Part shown: positions 42,601-52,670 of the stretch, piece after piece
Layout of the letters: every line of letters starts with the position of its first letter
Position numbering within the stretch: the first letter of the stretch is position 1
Source of the DNA: CAG-882 sp050874385
GTDB lineage: Bacteria > Bacillota > Clostridia > Lachnospirales > Lachnospiraceae
NCBI GenBank assembly: GCA_050874385.1
Contig: JBNMKO010000004.1
Span: 1 to 64,000, forward strand
Direction of reading: 5' to 3'
DNA: 64,000 nt
Notes under the pieces: generated by a model
Database searches by the model: none
What the model saw: only the letters and a program-made list of their open reading frames with translations
Told to the model about the DNA's origin: nothing
Made by a program: the position numbers and the translations under genes

Positions 42601-44082
42601 TTAGTTGAAATATGCGTCAAGTGCATCCTGAATCTGCTGCTTATATGTCTCCTGGAACTGAGCTGCTGTCATTGTTCCGTTGATAAGGCTCTCAAGGTCA
42701 TAATCGATACCCATTGAGTTCCATAAGTCGAACTGCTCTCTGCTTCCGCAGTCAAACATTACCTCGAAGTTCTGGTCCTGAATTTCAGGGTCTTTGTCTG
42801 TCACGGCATACCACCAGTAGAGTGTCTCCTCGTCATCACGGATTGATGTGTCACCGTCATACCAGTTCCACATATCGTAGAGAACATTGTATACAAGCTC
42901 AGGGTCCTCAACTCCGGCAGGAATGATATAGAACTCGCCGGATGTAATCTTGCCCTTGTTGGTCTCCTGATTTCCGGAAGGACCTACAGGCCACTGAACA
43001 TAGCAGGTATCAAACTCAAGTGTTGTTCCCTTAGCGCCGTTGTAGTCATAGTCTGCATTTGAAGCTGCAATCCATGCCGCACCAGGCCAGAAACCGATGT
43101 TTCCGTTGCGGTAGCAATATCTCATCGCATCGGAATCGTTCTCGTATGGATAACATACATTGTATGTGATATACATATCCTGAACCATCTGTAAAGCCTC
43201 ACCTACAGGTGCGCTTGATAGTGTCTCTGTGGTTCCGGCTGCGATTGAACCGCCGTTGCTAAGCATAAGCTGCTCAAATGTCTCAAAAGCAAATCCGCCG
43301 TAGCCGTACTGGTTGATTGTTCCGTCACCGTTGGTATCCTGTGTGAGAACCTGACAGTACTCGATGAACTTATCCCATGTCCACTCGCCTCTCTTGTAGA
43401 GCTCTCTAGGGTCCTCAAGGTTGTTGTCCTCAAGAAGCTGCTTGTTAAATGCGAGAGGATATGTCGACTCGACTGTACTCTGCGCCTCAACTCTCTTTAA
43501 GATACATGCCTTGCCATCGCCAAGGTCAAGATATTTGATATTGTTCTGTGTTGTAAAGAGGTCATCGTCGGCAGGAAGAACAGTCTTTAAATCGGTTGCA
43601 AGTCCGTTCATAGCCGCCGGGATAGCCATACCAAGGTCTACAAGGTAGATATCACAGTCAGGTGAACCCGCAAGAACGGAGGTGTTGATTGACTCCTTTG
43701 TTCCGGCATAGGTTAAGTTCTCCCACGCGAAGGTCACATTGTACTTATCCTCAATCTTCTTTACATTCTCAAACTTGAGCTCCGCCGCAAGGTCACCCGC
43801 ATAGCTTGGGTCATCCTCAACTGAGGTATGTGTGCTGTCATAGTACTGAACCCACCAGCTTCCGATTGTGATGTGTCTTGGCGTGCCGCTTGGGGTTGCA
43901 TTGTTCTGTTTTGCACTTGTCTCCTCGGACTGGTTCTGGGTTGTGGTTGCCTGAGGAGTTGTCTCGTTATTTCCCTGAGTTGTTGTTGCATCGCTATTTG
44001 CTGAACTGTTACATGCTGTCATTGACAATACCATCGATGCGGCAAGACCTGTCGCACAAATTTTCTTAAAAAATTTTCTCAT
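42601..44082 (-). CDS. Carbohydrate ABC transporter substrate-binding lipoprotein
   Basis: A 493-residue extracellular binding protein with a lipoprotein signal (VLSMTACNSS), a Thr/Gln-rich linker (~25-65), and an SBP fold. ITIGSWWVQYYD starts the first lobe, and ESTYPLAFNKQLLEDN and RGEWTWDKFIEYCQVL lie in the hinge region. There are many surface Trp/Tyr residues typical of oligosaccharide binders. It is directly downstream of the triple-repeat lipoprotein and the second permease pair, for which it is the probable receptor. Confidence 0.92.
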   Translation of the reverse strand: MRKFFKKICATGLAASMVLSMTACNSSANSDATTTQGNNETTPQATTTQNQSEETSAKQNNATPSGTPRHITIGSWWVQYYDSTHTSVEDDPSYAGDLAAELKFENVKKIEDKYNVTFAWENLTYAGTKESINTSVLAGSPDCDIYLVDLGMAIPAAMNGLATDLKTVLPADDDLFTTQNNIKYLDLGDGKACILKRVEAQSTVESTYPLAFNKQLLEDNNLEDPRELYKRGEWTWDKFIEYCQVLTQDTNGDGTINQYGYGGFAFETFEQLMLSNGGSIAAGTTETLSSAPVGEALQMVQDMYITYNVCYPYENDSDAMRYCYRNGNIGFWPGAAWIAASNADYDYNGAKGTTLEFDTCYVQWPVGPSGNQETNKGKITSGEFYIIPAGVEDPELVYNVLYDMWNWYDGDTSIRDDEETLYWWYAVTDKDPEIQDQNFEVMFDCGSREQFDLWNSMGIDYDLESLINGTMTAAQFQETYKQQIQDALDAYFN

Positions 44083-44098
44083 TGATTAATCCTCCCAT

Positions 44099-45205
44099 TT
44101 ATTCTGCGGACACTGCCGGTGTACTTACCCATACACCATATACTTCCCATGCCCCATCGGACTCACACTGCATTGTGCTTCCCCATGTGCTAACATCCTC
44201 CGTGCAGAGTGCTGCGAGCTGCTCGTAGGTTATCTGTGCATAGGTTCCATTGCAAAGCGCCGGGTCATCTGTTCCTGCCTGACCTACTCTCATCCAGCCT
44301 GCCTCTGCCTCGTTCATTACAAGCCACATGTTTCCTGTCTCGGATGAGTACTGCACTGTCACTATAGAGCCCGGCACAAGTGCATCTATTATCTCCTGCG
44401 GCATCTCAAAGCCCGACTGTGCCCATGCGTCACCGCTCGTTTCAAAGCCCTCAAATTGTACAAGCTTGTTGACTGGTGCAAACTCTGCCGCTGTTCCAAC
44501 TCTTACACCGTATACCTCCCAAGCTCCATCAGACTCACACTGCATTGTGCTTCCCCATGTGCTAACATCCTCCGTACAGAGTGCTGCAAGCTGCTCATAA
44601 GTTATATAACATTTCTGTCCATCGCACAATGCCGGGTCATCCGTTCCTGCCTGACCTACTCTCATCCAGCCCGCCTGTGCTTCATTCATTACAATCCACA
44701 TATTTCCTGTCTCTGAGCTGTATGTAATCTCAACAACCGAACCAGGTACAAGAGCATCAATAACTTCCTGTGGCATTTCAAATCCCGACTGTGCCCACGC
44801 ATCCGCCTTTGTCTCAAAACCCTCAAAGTCAACTGCGTTTACAACCGTCATATTCTTAGCCTGCTGTCCAACCTTTACGGAGAATACCTCCCATGCTCCG
44901 TCGGACTCACACTGCATTGTACTTCCCCATGTGCTAACATCGTCAGTGCAAAGCGCCGCAAGCTGCTCGTATGTAATCTGCGCAATATTGTGTGAATTGT
45001 TCTGGTATGCCGGGTCATCTGTTCCTGCCTGCCCCACTCTCATCCAGCCCGCCTCAGCCTCATTCATTACAATCCACATATTTCCTGTCTCTGACTTGTA
45101 CTCAATCTCGACAACCGAACCCGGCACAAGGGCATCGATTATCTCCTGTGGCATCTCAAATCCCGACTGCGCCCATGCATCCGCACTTGTCGCAAATCCC
45201 TCGAA
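44099..45205 (-). repeat. Three in-frame tandem repeats within the lipoprotein gene
   Basis: Units of about 360-380 bases lie near 44099-44455, 44456-44820 and 44821-45205. Shared blocks include the segments coding for WAQSGFEMPQE, SETGNMW and STWGSTMQCESDG. Synonymous differences are scattered through all three units, so the copies are not from a very recent duplication. Confidence 0.85.
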
Positions 45206-45985
45206 ATTAACCGCATTTTTTACAGCAAATAGGTTGGAGGAATCTCTTCCGCTACTTGAATATCCGGCAGGCTCAGCAAATGCAACGCTCTTGTCCGCGG
45301 TGATGACATTTCCCGATTTATCGTAGAATGTTATGTCATCCACATACAGGCTCGCATTTCCATGTCCCGCATCCACACCATTGTCCGTCTCAAGCGACAA
45401 TACAATAATGTTGTTTGCCCCCGCCGTGAAAGGAACTGCCGACACATCAACCGAGGCAACCTTTGGATTTTTGCTCTCCATGTATACAGACCAGTCATAG
45501 CCTGTCTGAACAAGGTCATCGCCTGTCCATGTCGTTATCTTTCCGGCACATGCACTAAAGCTCCCGTCCTCGTAGGAGACACCGATTTTCATTGACACCG
45601 ATGCGATATCAGCAACAGATGCCCCACAAAGGCTGCTCACATCAATTCCCACAAAAGGAACTTTTCCGTTGAGGTTCTTTACCTCAAGAGCCTTGCTTCC
45701 GTCAAAATCAACAACGCTCATCTCCACGTCAGCGGCATTTGCCGGCGCGCTGTACGCCTTCACAAATCCCATCTGACCATCCTCAAAATCGACACTCGCA
45801 TCGGATTTTTCCACCTGCGGAGCCTGTGTTGTAGTCTCCTGCTGTGACTCCTGCTGCGTTGTCGTGACAGCCTCCGTTGTCGTAGGAGCTGCCGTTGCAT
45901 CGCTGTTCGCGTTGCCACTGCATGCAGTAACTGATACTGCCACTGTTCCTGCCATAAGGCAGGCTAATAATTTGTTACGTCTCAC
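44099..45985 (-). CDS. Lipoprotein with CBM-like N-domain and three near-identical ~120-residue repeats
   Basis: 628 residues. A lipoprotein signal (VAVSVTACSGN) and Thr/Gln-rich linker precede a ~170-residue beta-sandwich-like domain (VDFEDGQMGFVKAYS to ASLYVDDITFYD), similar in look to CBM27/CBM11-type modules. From ~262 to the end there are three copies of one module (FEGFxTxxDAWAQSGFEMPQ, then VxxxYxSETGNMWxVMNE, then STWGSTMQCESDGAWEV). The copies are so alike that the DNA is repetitive too. Conserved Trp and Asn suggest glycan binding. No catalytic residues are evident. It sits between the second permease pair and the binding protein, so it may hold the polysaccharide at the cell surface. 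Confidence 0.82.
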   Translation of the reverse strand: MRRNKLLACLMAGTVAVSVTACSGNANSDATAAPTTTEAVTTTQQESQQETTTQAPQVEKSDASVDFEDGQMGFVKAYSAPANAADVEMSVVDFDGSKALEVKNLNGKVPFVGIDVSSLCGASVADIASVSMKIGVSYEDGSFSACAGKITTWTGDDLVQTGYDWSVYMESKNPKVASVDVSAVPFTAGANNIIVLSLETDNGVDAGHGNASLYVDDITFYDKSGNVITADKSVAFAEPAGYSSSGRDSSNLFAVKNAVNFEGFATSADAWAQSGFEMPQEIIDALVPGSVVEIEYKSETGNMWIVMNEAEAGWMRVGQAGTDDPAYQNNSHNIAQITYEQLAALCTDDVSTWGSTMQCESDGAWEVFSVKVGQQAKNMTVVNAVDFEGFETKADAWAQSGFEMPQEVIDALVPGSVVEITYSSETGNMWIVMNEAQAGWMRVGQAGTDDPALCDGQKCYITYEQLAALCTEDVSTWGSTMQCESDGAWEVYGVRVGTAAEFAPVNKLVQFEGFETSGDAWAQSGFEMPQEIIDALVPGSIVTVQYSSETGNMWLVMNEAEAGWMRVGQAGTDDPALCNGTYAQITYEQLAALCTEDVSTWGSTMQCESDGAWEVYGVWVSTPAVSAE

Positions 45986-46014
45986 GCCTTCTCCTCCTTT
46001 TTTGTGGCGAGCGG

Positions 46015-46977
46015 TTATCCTACAATACCGCTTCTTTCTACACCCTCTATAAAGTATCTCTGAAGGAAAACATAAATCAGCACGATTGGTACCATAATCA
46101 GAATGATACCTGCATCAAGGTACAACTGCTGAATTGTGGTATCTAAGATTTTGTCCTCGTTGGCGATAACTGCCGTCAGGGATGAAATCTTCTTACTGAT
46201 TACGATGTTTTCGCTAATCAGAAATAACTTCGCATAAAATGTGTCGTTGTACTGCCATACCATAGAGAAAACTGCTACAGTGATGACAGACGGCATGGCG
46301 TTCATGAGCATAATTCTGAAATATGTGTACCACACTCCCGCGCCATCCACGAAGGCTGCCTCCTCAATTTCCTTTGGCAGTCCTCTGAAAAACTGGTTAA
46401 AGATATATATGTACAGACCCGAGCGCAAACCGCATCCTAAGAACGTCATCAGATACATCGGCACAGGCGTTCCCAAAAGGTTGATACTCTTTCCCTTTAT
46501 GAGAGTGGCAAGTCCTAATGGATTAAAGTTCTTAAATGTCATGTACAGTGGAAGCATAATTGTGTTGGTCGGAATGACAATCATGACCACCACGCAGGCA
46601 AACAACAGCTTCTTTAAAGGGAAATCAAATCTCGCAAAGCCGTAGCCAACCATGGAGCAGATGAACACCTGTATAATCATAAGGCTCAATGTGTAAAGTA
46701 AATCTCTGCCCATAGTCGGGAAATAGTCAAGACGCTGTATTACTGTCTTGTACTTTTGAAGCGTAGGTGATGTTGGTATCATATATACCATTGGGTTGTA
46801 CGCATCGCCATCCGACATAAAGGAGCTCACCAGTATTCCAAGTATCGGTGCCACGATGACATAGCAGATACCTACGATAACCACAAACTGTGCCAGACCA
46901 AGAATGCCCTTTTTTACATTGCGCTGCATTGCGCTCACACTGTTTCTTGTCTGTGCATCCATCTTGATTTTCTGCAT
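46015..46977 (-). CDS. Carbohydrate ABC transporter permease, MalG type (second pair)
   Basis: A ~320-residue inner-membrane permease with six predicted helices. The EAA loop reads EIEEAAFVDGAGVWYTYFRIMLMNAMP, interacting with a shared ATPase. ATG 46977 is chosen because AAGGAGAG precedes it. It follows its partner permease by 17 bases. The cytoplasmic N-terminus is slightly longer than usual. Confidence 0.92.
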   Translation of the reverse strand: MQKIKMDAQTRNSVSAMQRNVKKGILGLAQFVVIVGICYVIVAPILGILVSSFMSDGDAYNPMVYMIPTSPTLQKYKTVIQRLDYFPTMGRDLLYTLSLMIIQVFICSMVGYGFARFDFPLKKLLFACVVVMIVIPTNTIMLPLYMTFKNFNPLGLATLIKGKSINLLGTPVPMYLMTFLGCGLRSGLYIYIFNQFFRGLPKEIEEAAFVDGAGVWYTYFRIMLMNAMPSVITVAVFSMVWQYNDTFYAKLFLISENIVISKKISSLTAVIANEDKILDTTIQQLYLDAGIILIMVPIVLIYVFLQRYFIEGVERSGIVG

Positions 46978-46994
46978 ATCGGTCTCTCCTTTCC

Positions 46995-47909
46995 TTAATT
47001 GTAGTAGAAGGTTCTCTTCTGTATAAATCCGCATACCAGAACGAGAATTACACATACAATAACCGTTGAAACAAGACTCATCGTGGAGCTGAGCCCATAG
47101 TTAATTTCATTGAAACAAGTGTCGTAAGCCAGCTGAACGACATCGCTCTTAGCGAAGTTATCAACAACCGTGTAGACCACATTTGTTATTATATGCGGCA
47201 TAACCATCGGAAATGTTACCTTCCAGAAGGTTTCATACGCTGTCGCACCCTCAATCTTTGCAACCTCATACATTGAACCGGGTATTGATTGAAGCGCCGC
47301 TATGAATATGATTATCTGAACTCCCGATGCCGATATGATATCGTTAATTCGCGCAACCGCCGCCACTATGTAGTCGAGAACCTTATCCGGCATTGCCAGA
47401 TTTTTAAACAACTCGATAAAGTATGCCACATCTACACCTGATGCCGCCGCATCCGATATCTCGCTTGCTCCAGACGATATACCGCCAGACATCATCGTTC
47501 TTGCAAGCTCCATAGCCGATGTTATCGCTCCCGCATTCATAATGATTGGCAGGAAAAATATTGCTCTTACTATTGTTCTTCCCTTGAACTTGCGGTTTAA
47601 AAGTATCGCCATGAACAAGCTGAAAAATGTTATGAGCGGTACATCAACTAACATGTTGAGTATCGATGTTGTGAGAACCTGCTTGAAGGTTCCATGTACC
47701 CTGAACGCGTAGATATAATTGCTAAGTCCAGCCCATTCAAGTGTGTAGCCGCCTCCCGCCGACGTGCTCATGGTCGACAGCGAAAACTGTGCCGTCATAA
47801 ACATGCTTCTCGCATAGAATATGATAAAACCTATCAGCCACGGGAGGATAAACATAAAGCCCTTTACATTTCTCTTCTGAAGAAGTGATAAGCCACGTCT
47901 TTGCTTCAT
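46995..47909 (-). CDS. Carbohydrate ABC transporter permease, MalF type (second pair)
   Basis: A 304-residue permease with six helices and the EAA loop YEVAKIEGATAYETFWKVTFPM. The periplasm-facing loop after the third helix is enlarged (residues ~120-165, Gly/Ser/Ala-rich). The start overlaps the stop of the DUF5696 gene by one base, so the transporter and that protein are co-translated. It has no dedicated ATPase gene. Confidence 0.92.
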   Translation of the reverse strand: MKQRRGLSLLQKRNVKGFMFILPWLIGFIIFYARSMFMTAQFSLSTMSTSAGGGYTLEWAGLSNYIYAFRVHGTFKQVLTTSILNMLVDVPLITFFSLFMAILLNRKFKGRTIVRAIFFLPIIMNAGAITSAMELARTMMSGGISSGASEISDAAASGVDVAYFIELFKNLAMPDKVLDYIVAAVARINDIISASGVQIIIFIAALQSIPGSMYEVAKIEGATAYETFWKVTFPMVMPHIITNVVYTVVDNFAKSDVVQLAYDTCFNEINYGLSSTMSLVSTVIVCVILVLVCGFIQKRTFYYN

Positions 47910-50518
47910 TATTTTCCTCCTCTCTGATATCCGTGTGCAGGAACTGTAATTCCATCCTCCACAGCGTCATAATCCGTGTAATTTACATAGATGACAACCC
48001 CGTTTGAGTAGGTGACTGCTCTCACACCGCTGTCTCTTATCTCATGCTTTACAACCGTCTCGCCGCTCACATATTTTAGTACGTCGTTGACCTTATTATA
48101 TACACTCACAGCCTCGTCGCACCAGTTGTCATACTTTGTCGCGTAGAACTTGTTGAGCGCCGTGTACTTCATCTCGCTCGCGCTCTCCTTGGTAAACACA
48201 TATCTAGGAGAAGCACCGTACTCAATCATTCTGAGTGTAATCTCCGTATCGTCAGCCGAGTCATGGTAATTTAACTGACCTCCGGCATAATCTATGTAGC
48301 CGTGAATAATCATCTCATAGAGAGGAATTTCCTCATCTATTATTCTGAACTCATTGTCGCTTATAGGTGCATCGATGATATCTGTAGCATAGCCAAAGCT
48401 GTAATCGTTTCCGCCGTTTATGAGAACACTCTTTCCCATTCCTGCAAGTTTCTCAAGCTGTGCCTTAACGATATCAAGTGCTTCCTCCCTGTTTATAAAC
48501 TCCGTTCTCTTCTTGTCTGAGTGAACTTCATCACCCAAGTCCCTGAGTCCTACACCGCCCACATCAAGCTTATCAAACTTCTTTATAAATGCGTCCACAT
48601 ATCTTTGCAGATATTTAGGAGAAATAAGGTCATATATATTCTCGTCGTATCCAAGTGATGAGGTTATTCTAAGGTTAGCCGGGTTGTGTGCTCCAAATCT
48701 TGCCACATAACCTGCGCCGTAGTAACGTGCGGTTTCAAATGAACCGTTGTAGCGCTTGCTTATATTTGTGACATTCTGGAAAGGAACGTCCACATACAGC
48801 CTTCCTCCGATGCTCTCCATCGTATCATTGAGCGCCTCAAGATTTTTCTTTCCTCCGAGCTTTGAAAGACCTGTTATCTTGTCATACACATCCGCGTAGT
48901 AGCCGCCGTTGCTCCAGCCCTGCAAGTTCATTACCTGATATGCAATTCCCTTATCCTTTAGGTCAAGCGCTATATCGGCTGCCTCCTCGTATGTGGTCAT
49001 CGCCATAACCTTTAAGTAACGTACTCCAACGAAGCTTGCAGTCTCCTTCACACCACCTATTATATCATAGTAGAAAGGAATATCGCCTGCTGCTGTCTTA
49101 TTTGTAAGCACGCCCTCCTTTACAAGTCTCTCCCTGTAGTAGTTGGCAATTCCGGAATAGCCTGTGTGCTCATCATCGAGGAAAGTGTATCTAACCTTGT
49201 AATTGATGTCATACATGTCATTCTCAAGAAGCGGAAGGTCTGCCTCATTTCCCGTCGTTCCAAACATTGACAAAAGGTCATAGCCTCTCACAACAAATGT
49301 TGTGTTGACGTAATTGTAACTTGTGTTGCTGCCCGCAACCGCCGCGGTGAAGAAAGCCGTTGTCGCTCCATCCTCAACCGACATGAGTATGTCTGAATTT
49401 TCCTTGCATATTCCGCAAATCGGAAGTCTCACCTTTTTGGTATTCTCAAGCAATGTGTAATCCGCCGCAAGCGGGTCGATATCGTATATGTACTGTGAGT
49501 AGTTCTCCACACTGCTCTTTCCGTTGTTGAAATATATGAGTGAGCCTGAGCCGTTAGGGACAACCAGATATCCGTCCTCGTCAGCTCCCGCCGCACCAAA
49601 ATATCCCAAAAGTCTTATTCTGTAGAGACTTCCGCCTCCATTCTCCTCAATCATTGAGGAAGGAATGCTCACCTCAAGGTTGTCATCTGAAAGCCTGTAC
49701 TCAAGTGCTATCGTAAATGATAGAGGAACTGCAACGTCAACTCCCGCAAGCTCCATCTGCTCCTCGTAGTCAGCCTCGGTAAAGCCCGCTGTCTCAAGAT
49801 ATCCTGTAATCTTCTTTATTGTCTTTACATTCTTTTGTGCCACGCCGTTAAGAACCAACATTCCTGTTGCTGCATCCTCCGATGAGTAGTAGCGCTTCAT
49901 GTTTGTAACGCCCATATCATCGAGGAGTCCACAGATTTCATCAAGCTTTTCCTGTGTCAGATACAGTGGAACTATTCCTGTGGTGTTCGTCGAGAAATCG
50001 CCGAGATTATATATAAATCTCACACCGTTGTCTATCGACTGTGCCGAAATCTGTCCCTTCTCAACAGCCATGCTGTACGAGTCGTATGTTCCCATCGCCT
50101 TTGATGCGTTGTAATAGTTGATTACAAACTGTGATTTTAAGTAATTCTTGTTGGTATTGTTTGCAATCGGGTCGTCGTCGGCATCCACAGGATTGCTGTA
50201 GGTTGTAACGCCGCTTCTCTTGTCATACACAGCCACGTTACCGCTGTCAAGTGAAGCGTAGAGCTTTAAAGTGTCGTTCTCTGCCACAAGCTCCATTCCG
50301 TCCACATCCTTTGAGGAGTCCTTCAATGCATGGAAATCTGTTCCCGTCTCTGTCTCATAGCCTTTTAAATACTGTTTGTAATCGTCATACAGATAGTAGT
50401 GGAACATGTAGTAGGCAAACAAGCTAATTGCCACAAGCACCACCACCCCCAATACTCCGAGAAGTATTTTCTGTAAGAGCCCTAGTTTTCTTTTAGCTTT
50501 TTTATTTTTATCCTTCAC
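47909..50518 (-). CDS. DUF5696-type membrane-anchored extracellular protein, possible glycosidase
   Basis: 869 residues: basic N-terminus, one membrane helix (~14-37), then an extracellular part. Residues ~55-440 are beta-rich. Residues ~470-800 read like a TIM barrel with acidic loop ends (YQVMNLQGWSNGGYYADV, GGRLYVDVPFQN, DVGGVGLRDLGDEVHSD, VLINGGNDYSFGYATDI). The C-terminal ~60 residues form a small beta domain. Candidate catalytic acids are the Asp-Glu in LGDEVH and Asp in NGGND, but this is inference. GTG 50518 has AAGG upstream. It separates the two permease pairs together with the Yip1 and NHL/TPR genes. I know of no defined function for this family. Confidence 0.78.
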   Translation of the reverse strand: MKDKNKKAKRKLGLLQKILLGVLGVVVLVAISLFAYYMFHYYLYDDYKQYLKGYETETGTDFHALKDSSKDVDGMELVAENDTLKLYASLDSGNVAVYDKRSGVTTYSNPVDADDDPIANNTNKNYLKSQFVINYYNASKAMGTYDSYSMAVEKGQISAQSIDNGVRFIYNLGDFSTNTTGIVPLYLTQEKLDEICGLLDDMGVTNMKRYYSSEDAATGMLVLNGVAQKNVKTIKKITGYLETAGFTEADYEEQMELAGVDVAVPLSFTIALEYRLSDDNLEVSIPSSMIEENGGGSLYRIRLLGYFGAAGADEDGYLVVPNGSGSLIYFNNGKSSVENYSQYIYDIDPLAADYTLLENTKKVRLPICGICKENSDILMSVEDGATTAFFTAAVAGSNTSYNYVNTTFVVRGYDLLSMFGTTGNEADLPLLENDMYDINYKVRYTFLDDEHTGYSGIANYYRERLVKEGVLTNKTAAGDIPFYYDIIGGVKETASFVGVRYLKVMAMTTYEEAADIALDLKDKGIAYQVMNLQGWSNGGYYADVYDKITGLSKLGGKKNLEALNDTMESIGGRLYVDVPFQNVTNISKRYNGSFETARYYGAGYVARFGAHNPANLRITSSLGYDENIYDLISPKYLQRYVDAFIKKFDKLDVGGVGLRDLGDEVHSDKKRTEFINREEALDIVKAQLEKLAGMGKSVLINGGNDYSFGYATDIIDAPISDNEFRIIDEEIPLYEMIIHGYIDYAGGQLNYHDSADDTEITLRMIEYGASPRYVFTKESASEMKYTALNKFYATKYDNWCDEAVSVYNKVNDVLKYVSGETVVKHEIRDSGVRAVTYSNGVVIYVNYTDYDAVEDGITVPAHGYQRGGK

Positions 50519-50534
50519 AGCCCTTACCTTCCTT

Positions 50535-51164
50535 TCATCGGAATATCAGTTCAAGGTAAATACTCTTGAAAAATGTAATTACCTGACTTACCAGATTAAA
50601 CAACAGCAATGCGAGGAAAATTATTATAAGCACTGCCACAAATGTGAGAAACAATGTTATAAGCGTTTTTCCGAGCGTATAATTGTGAACCTGCATAATT
50701 CCCATGAGCACCAGTATCACCGCATAGGCGATACCTACTGCAATCACAAGTCCGTAAAATGCCTGCTCATTGTCCGCTATAACCCTGCTCAAAAGAGTGG
50801 CAATCACATAGCCGATCGTCGCCGGCGTAATTCCATATCCCACTGCAATAATAATATCCTTAAAACGTCCCTCACCGTCCATAAGACAGGTGATTGACCA
50901 GTTGCCGACACACACAAGCAGGAAAAGAACAAGCACACCTGCAAGCTCTGTCAGGCTGTTGACGCTTCTTGGGTCTGTCTCATTTACAACAAAACTCGCA
51001 TACAGTCTGTTAAGCGAGAAGCTTATTGAAAAGAGTATGACCATAAGTATCGCTATCGGAACACTTCCATATTCCTTGTGGCGTATCCAGTAAAAGCCGT
51101 CCATAGGATGCGTCAGCGTGTATCCGAAGTAGCTCCATTTTTCCTTGGAAAATAATTCCTTCAA
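50535..51164 (-). CDS. Yip1-type integral membrane protein
   Basis: A 209-residue protein with five membrane segments and the YIP1-family feel. The N-terminal amphipathic region YTLTHPMDGFYWIRHKEYGS precedes the first helix, with VCVGNWSITCLMDGEGRFKDI between helices two and three. The start is TTG 51164, overlapping the NHL/TPR gene stop, with GGAGG and AAGG upstream. Bacterial Yip1-like proteins have no assigned role here. Tight coupling to the NHL/TPR protein suggests a complex at the membrane. Confidence 0.78.
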   Translation of the reverse strand: MKELFSKEKWSYFGYTLTHPMDGFYWIRHKEYGSVPIAILMVILFSISFSLNRLYASFVVNETDPRSVNSLTELAGVLVLFLLVCVGNWSITCLMDGEGRFKDIIIAVGYGITPATIGYVIATLLSRVIADNEQAFYGLVIAVGIAYAVILVLMGIMQVHNYTLGKTLITLFLTFVAVLIIIFLALLLFNLVSQVITFFKSIYLELIFR

Positions 51165-52663
51165 GCCTTCTCGCCTCCCTTACCATGCTTCTTATCTCTC
51201 ACTCTGACAAACACAACAATCGCAATTATGACAACCGCCGCTCCCGTTAGGATGTAGTTTAGATTATCCGCAAGCAATTGATTTCGGTAACGCCTGAATG
51301 CTATCGAGTAATAATCCGCGTCCATTCCAAGCTTTAAGTACTTCATCGCGCTCTTGTTGTCTCCCGCTGTCAGATAAGCCTTTCCTATTCCGGTGTTGGC
51401 AAGCTCGTTGTTCTCATCAAGCCTTAAAACCTCTCTCCACTTCTCAACCGCGAGCGTCTCATCGCCGTCATATCTTAACGCAATCGCCTCATTTATGAGC
51501 GCACCATACTCGGTTGCATGAAACACCGTAAGCTCTGCCCTGTACGCGTCAAGCACCACCAGCTTGTCGCCGGATGCCTCTATCGCAACAGGTGTGTTAA
51601 ATGTTCCAAGCTGTGTTCCAAGTCCGCCAAAGATGTAGAGAAGATTTCCCTCGTGGTCGTAAGTGAATATTCTTCCTCTCTTTCTGTCAAGAAGTGTGTA
51701 TATTCCCTTGTCCCTGTACACAACGTCCGTTATCTGTGAAGCTCCTGCGTACTGTGACTGACCATTTATCGCCAAATCGCCGCCTACATTTGCGTTATCG
51801 CCCTTCTTTATTACATCCTCGCCTCGAGGATTAAGTCTTCTGACTGCCTGAACACCCTCGGAGTCAATGTTGGTCGCATATATGAAGCCGTCCGCATCTA
51901 CATCAATTCCGGTGAACTCTGTCGGAATGTAGAGCTGCTGCTTTGAACGCTCCTCCTTGGTTGCTATCCTCTTCCAGAACTTCTCCCAGAGAGTAATCTT
52001 TACATCGATTGTTCCAAAGAACCCTGAGAACTCGCCGTTTGTCTCAAAAACCATGATTCCCTCGAACATGTTCTGCGCGATACAGTATATTCTGTCCGCA
52101 TAGTCAACCGTGACCTTCAAAGGCACGAACACATAGCCCGCATCCAGCGACTGTGACACCGGATTTTGCACTATTCTCACAAGAGTTCCGTCCTTTTCAA
52201 GAACCACTATTCTGTGATTTTGTGAGTCCGCAATGTAGAGCTGACCATTCTCCGATATGCACACCCCGTAAGGTGCCTTAAAGCTGTCCTTAACCCCGTT
52301 GTTGTCAAAGCTGTCAATTATATTTACAACCTCCGTCATTCCATTGTCCAGAACGACAATACGGTTGTTTCCCGTGTCCGCAAGATAGAGATTTCCGTCA
52401 TCGGAATAACATATATCCTGAGGTGTCACAAAGTTTCCTATATTCTCTCCCTTGTAGGTGAGACTGTTTCCCGCGATAGAGCGTATCGGCTCATACGCGG
52501 ACGGAGTATAGGTTAAATCCTCCCTGTCATCATAGTTGTAGGTGTCATACGGTTCATCCGAAGCCGCCACCCTCACCGTAAAGCTCATACCCACCAGCAC
52601 GAATACTGAAAGAACGGCTGTGAGCTTGCTAAGTCTGTGTAAAAAATTTTTTCTCATGCTCAC
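51161..52663 (-). CDS. Exported NHL beta-propeller/TPR protein with C-terminal membrane anchor
   Basis: A 500-residue protein with a signal peptide (~10-34). An extracellular NHL-type propeller follows (~60-400), seen as repeated FVTPQDICYSDDGNLYLADTGN-like and FKAPYGVCISENGQLYIADS-like blades. A TPR stretch lies at ~405-460 (WREVLRLDENNELANTGIG), then a single membrane helix near 475 and a basic tail. It has no enzyme motif. It lies between the first permease pair and the Yip1 gene, coupled to both. It may scaffold the importer with surface hydrolases or sense the substrate; this is inference from position. Confidence 0.85.
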   Translation of the reverse strand: MSMRKNFLHRLSKLTAVLSVFVLVGMSFTVRVAASDEPYDTYNYDDREDLTYTPSAYEPIRSIAGNSLTYKGENIGNFVTPQDICYSDDGNLYLADTGNNRIVVLDNGMTEVVNIIDSFDNNGVKDSFKAPYGVCISENGQLYIADSQNHRIVVLEKDGTLVRIVQNPVSQSLDAGYVFVPLKVTVDYADRIYCIAQNMFEGIMVFETNGEFSGFFGTIDVKITLWEKFWKRIATKEERSKQQLYIPTEFTGIDVDADGFIYATNIDSEGVQAVRRLNPRGEDVIKKGDNANVGGDLAINGQSQYAGASQITDVVYRDKGIYTLLDRKRGRIFTYDHEGNLLYIFGGLGTQLGTFNTPVAIEASGDKLVVLDAYRAELTVFHATEYGALINEAIALRYDGDETLAVEKWREVLRLDENNELANTGIGKAYLTAGDNKSAMKYLKLGMDADYYSIAFRRYRNQLLADNLNYILTGAAVVIIAIVVFVRVRDKKHGKGGEKA

Positions 52664-52670
52664 CCTCCTA

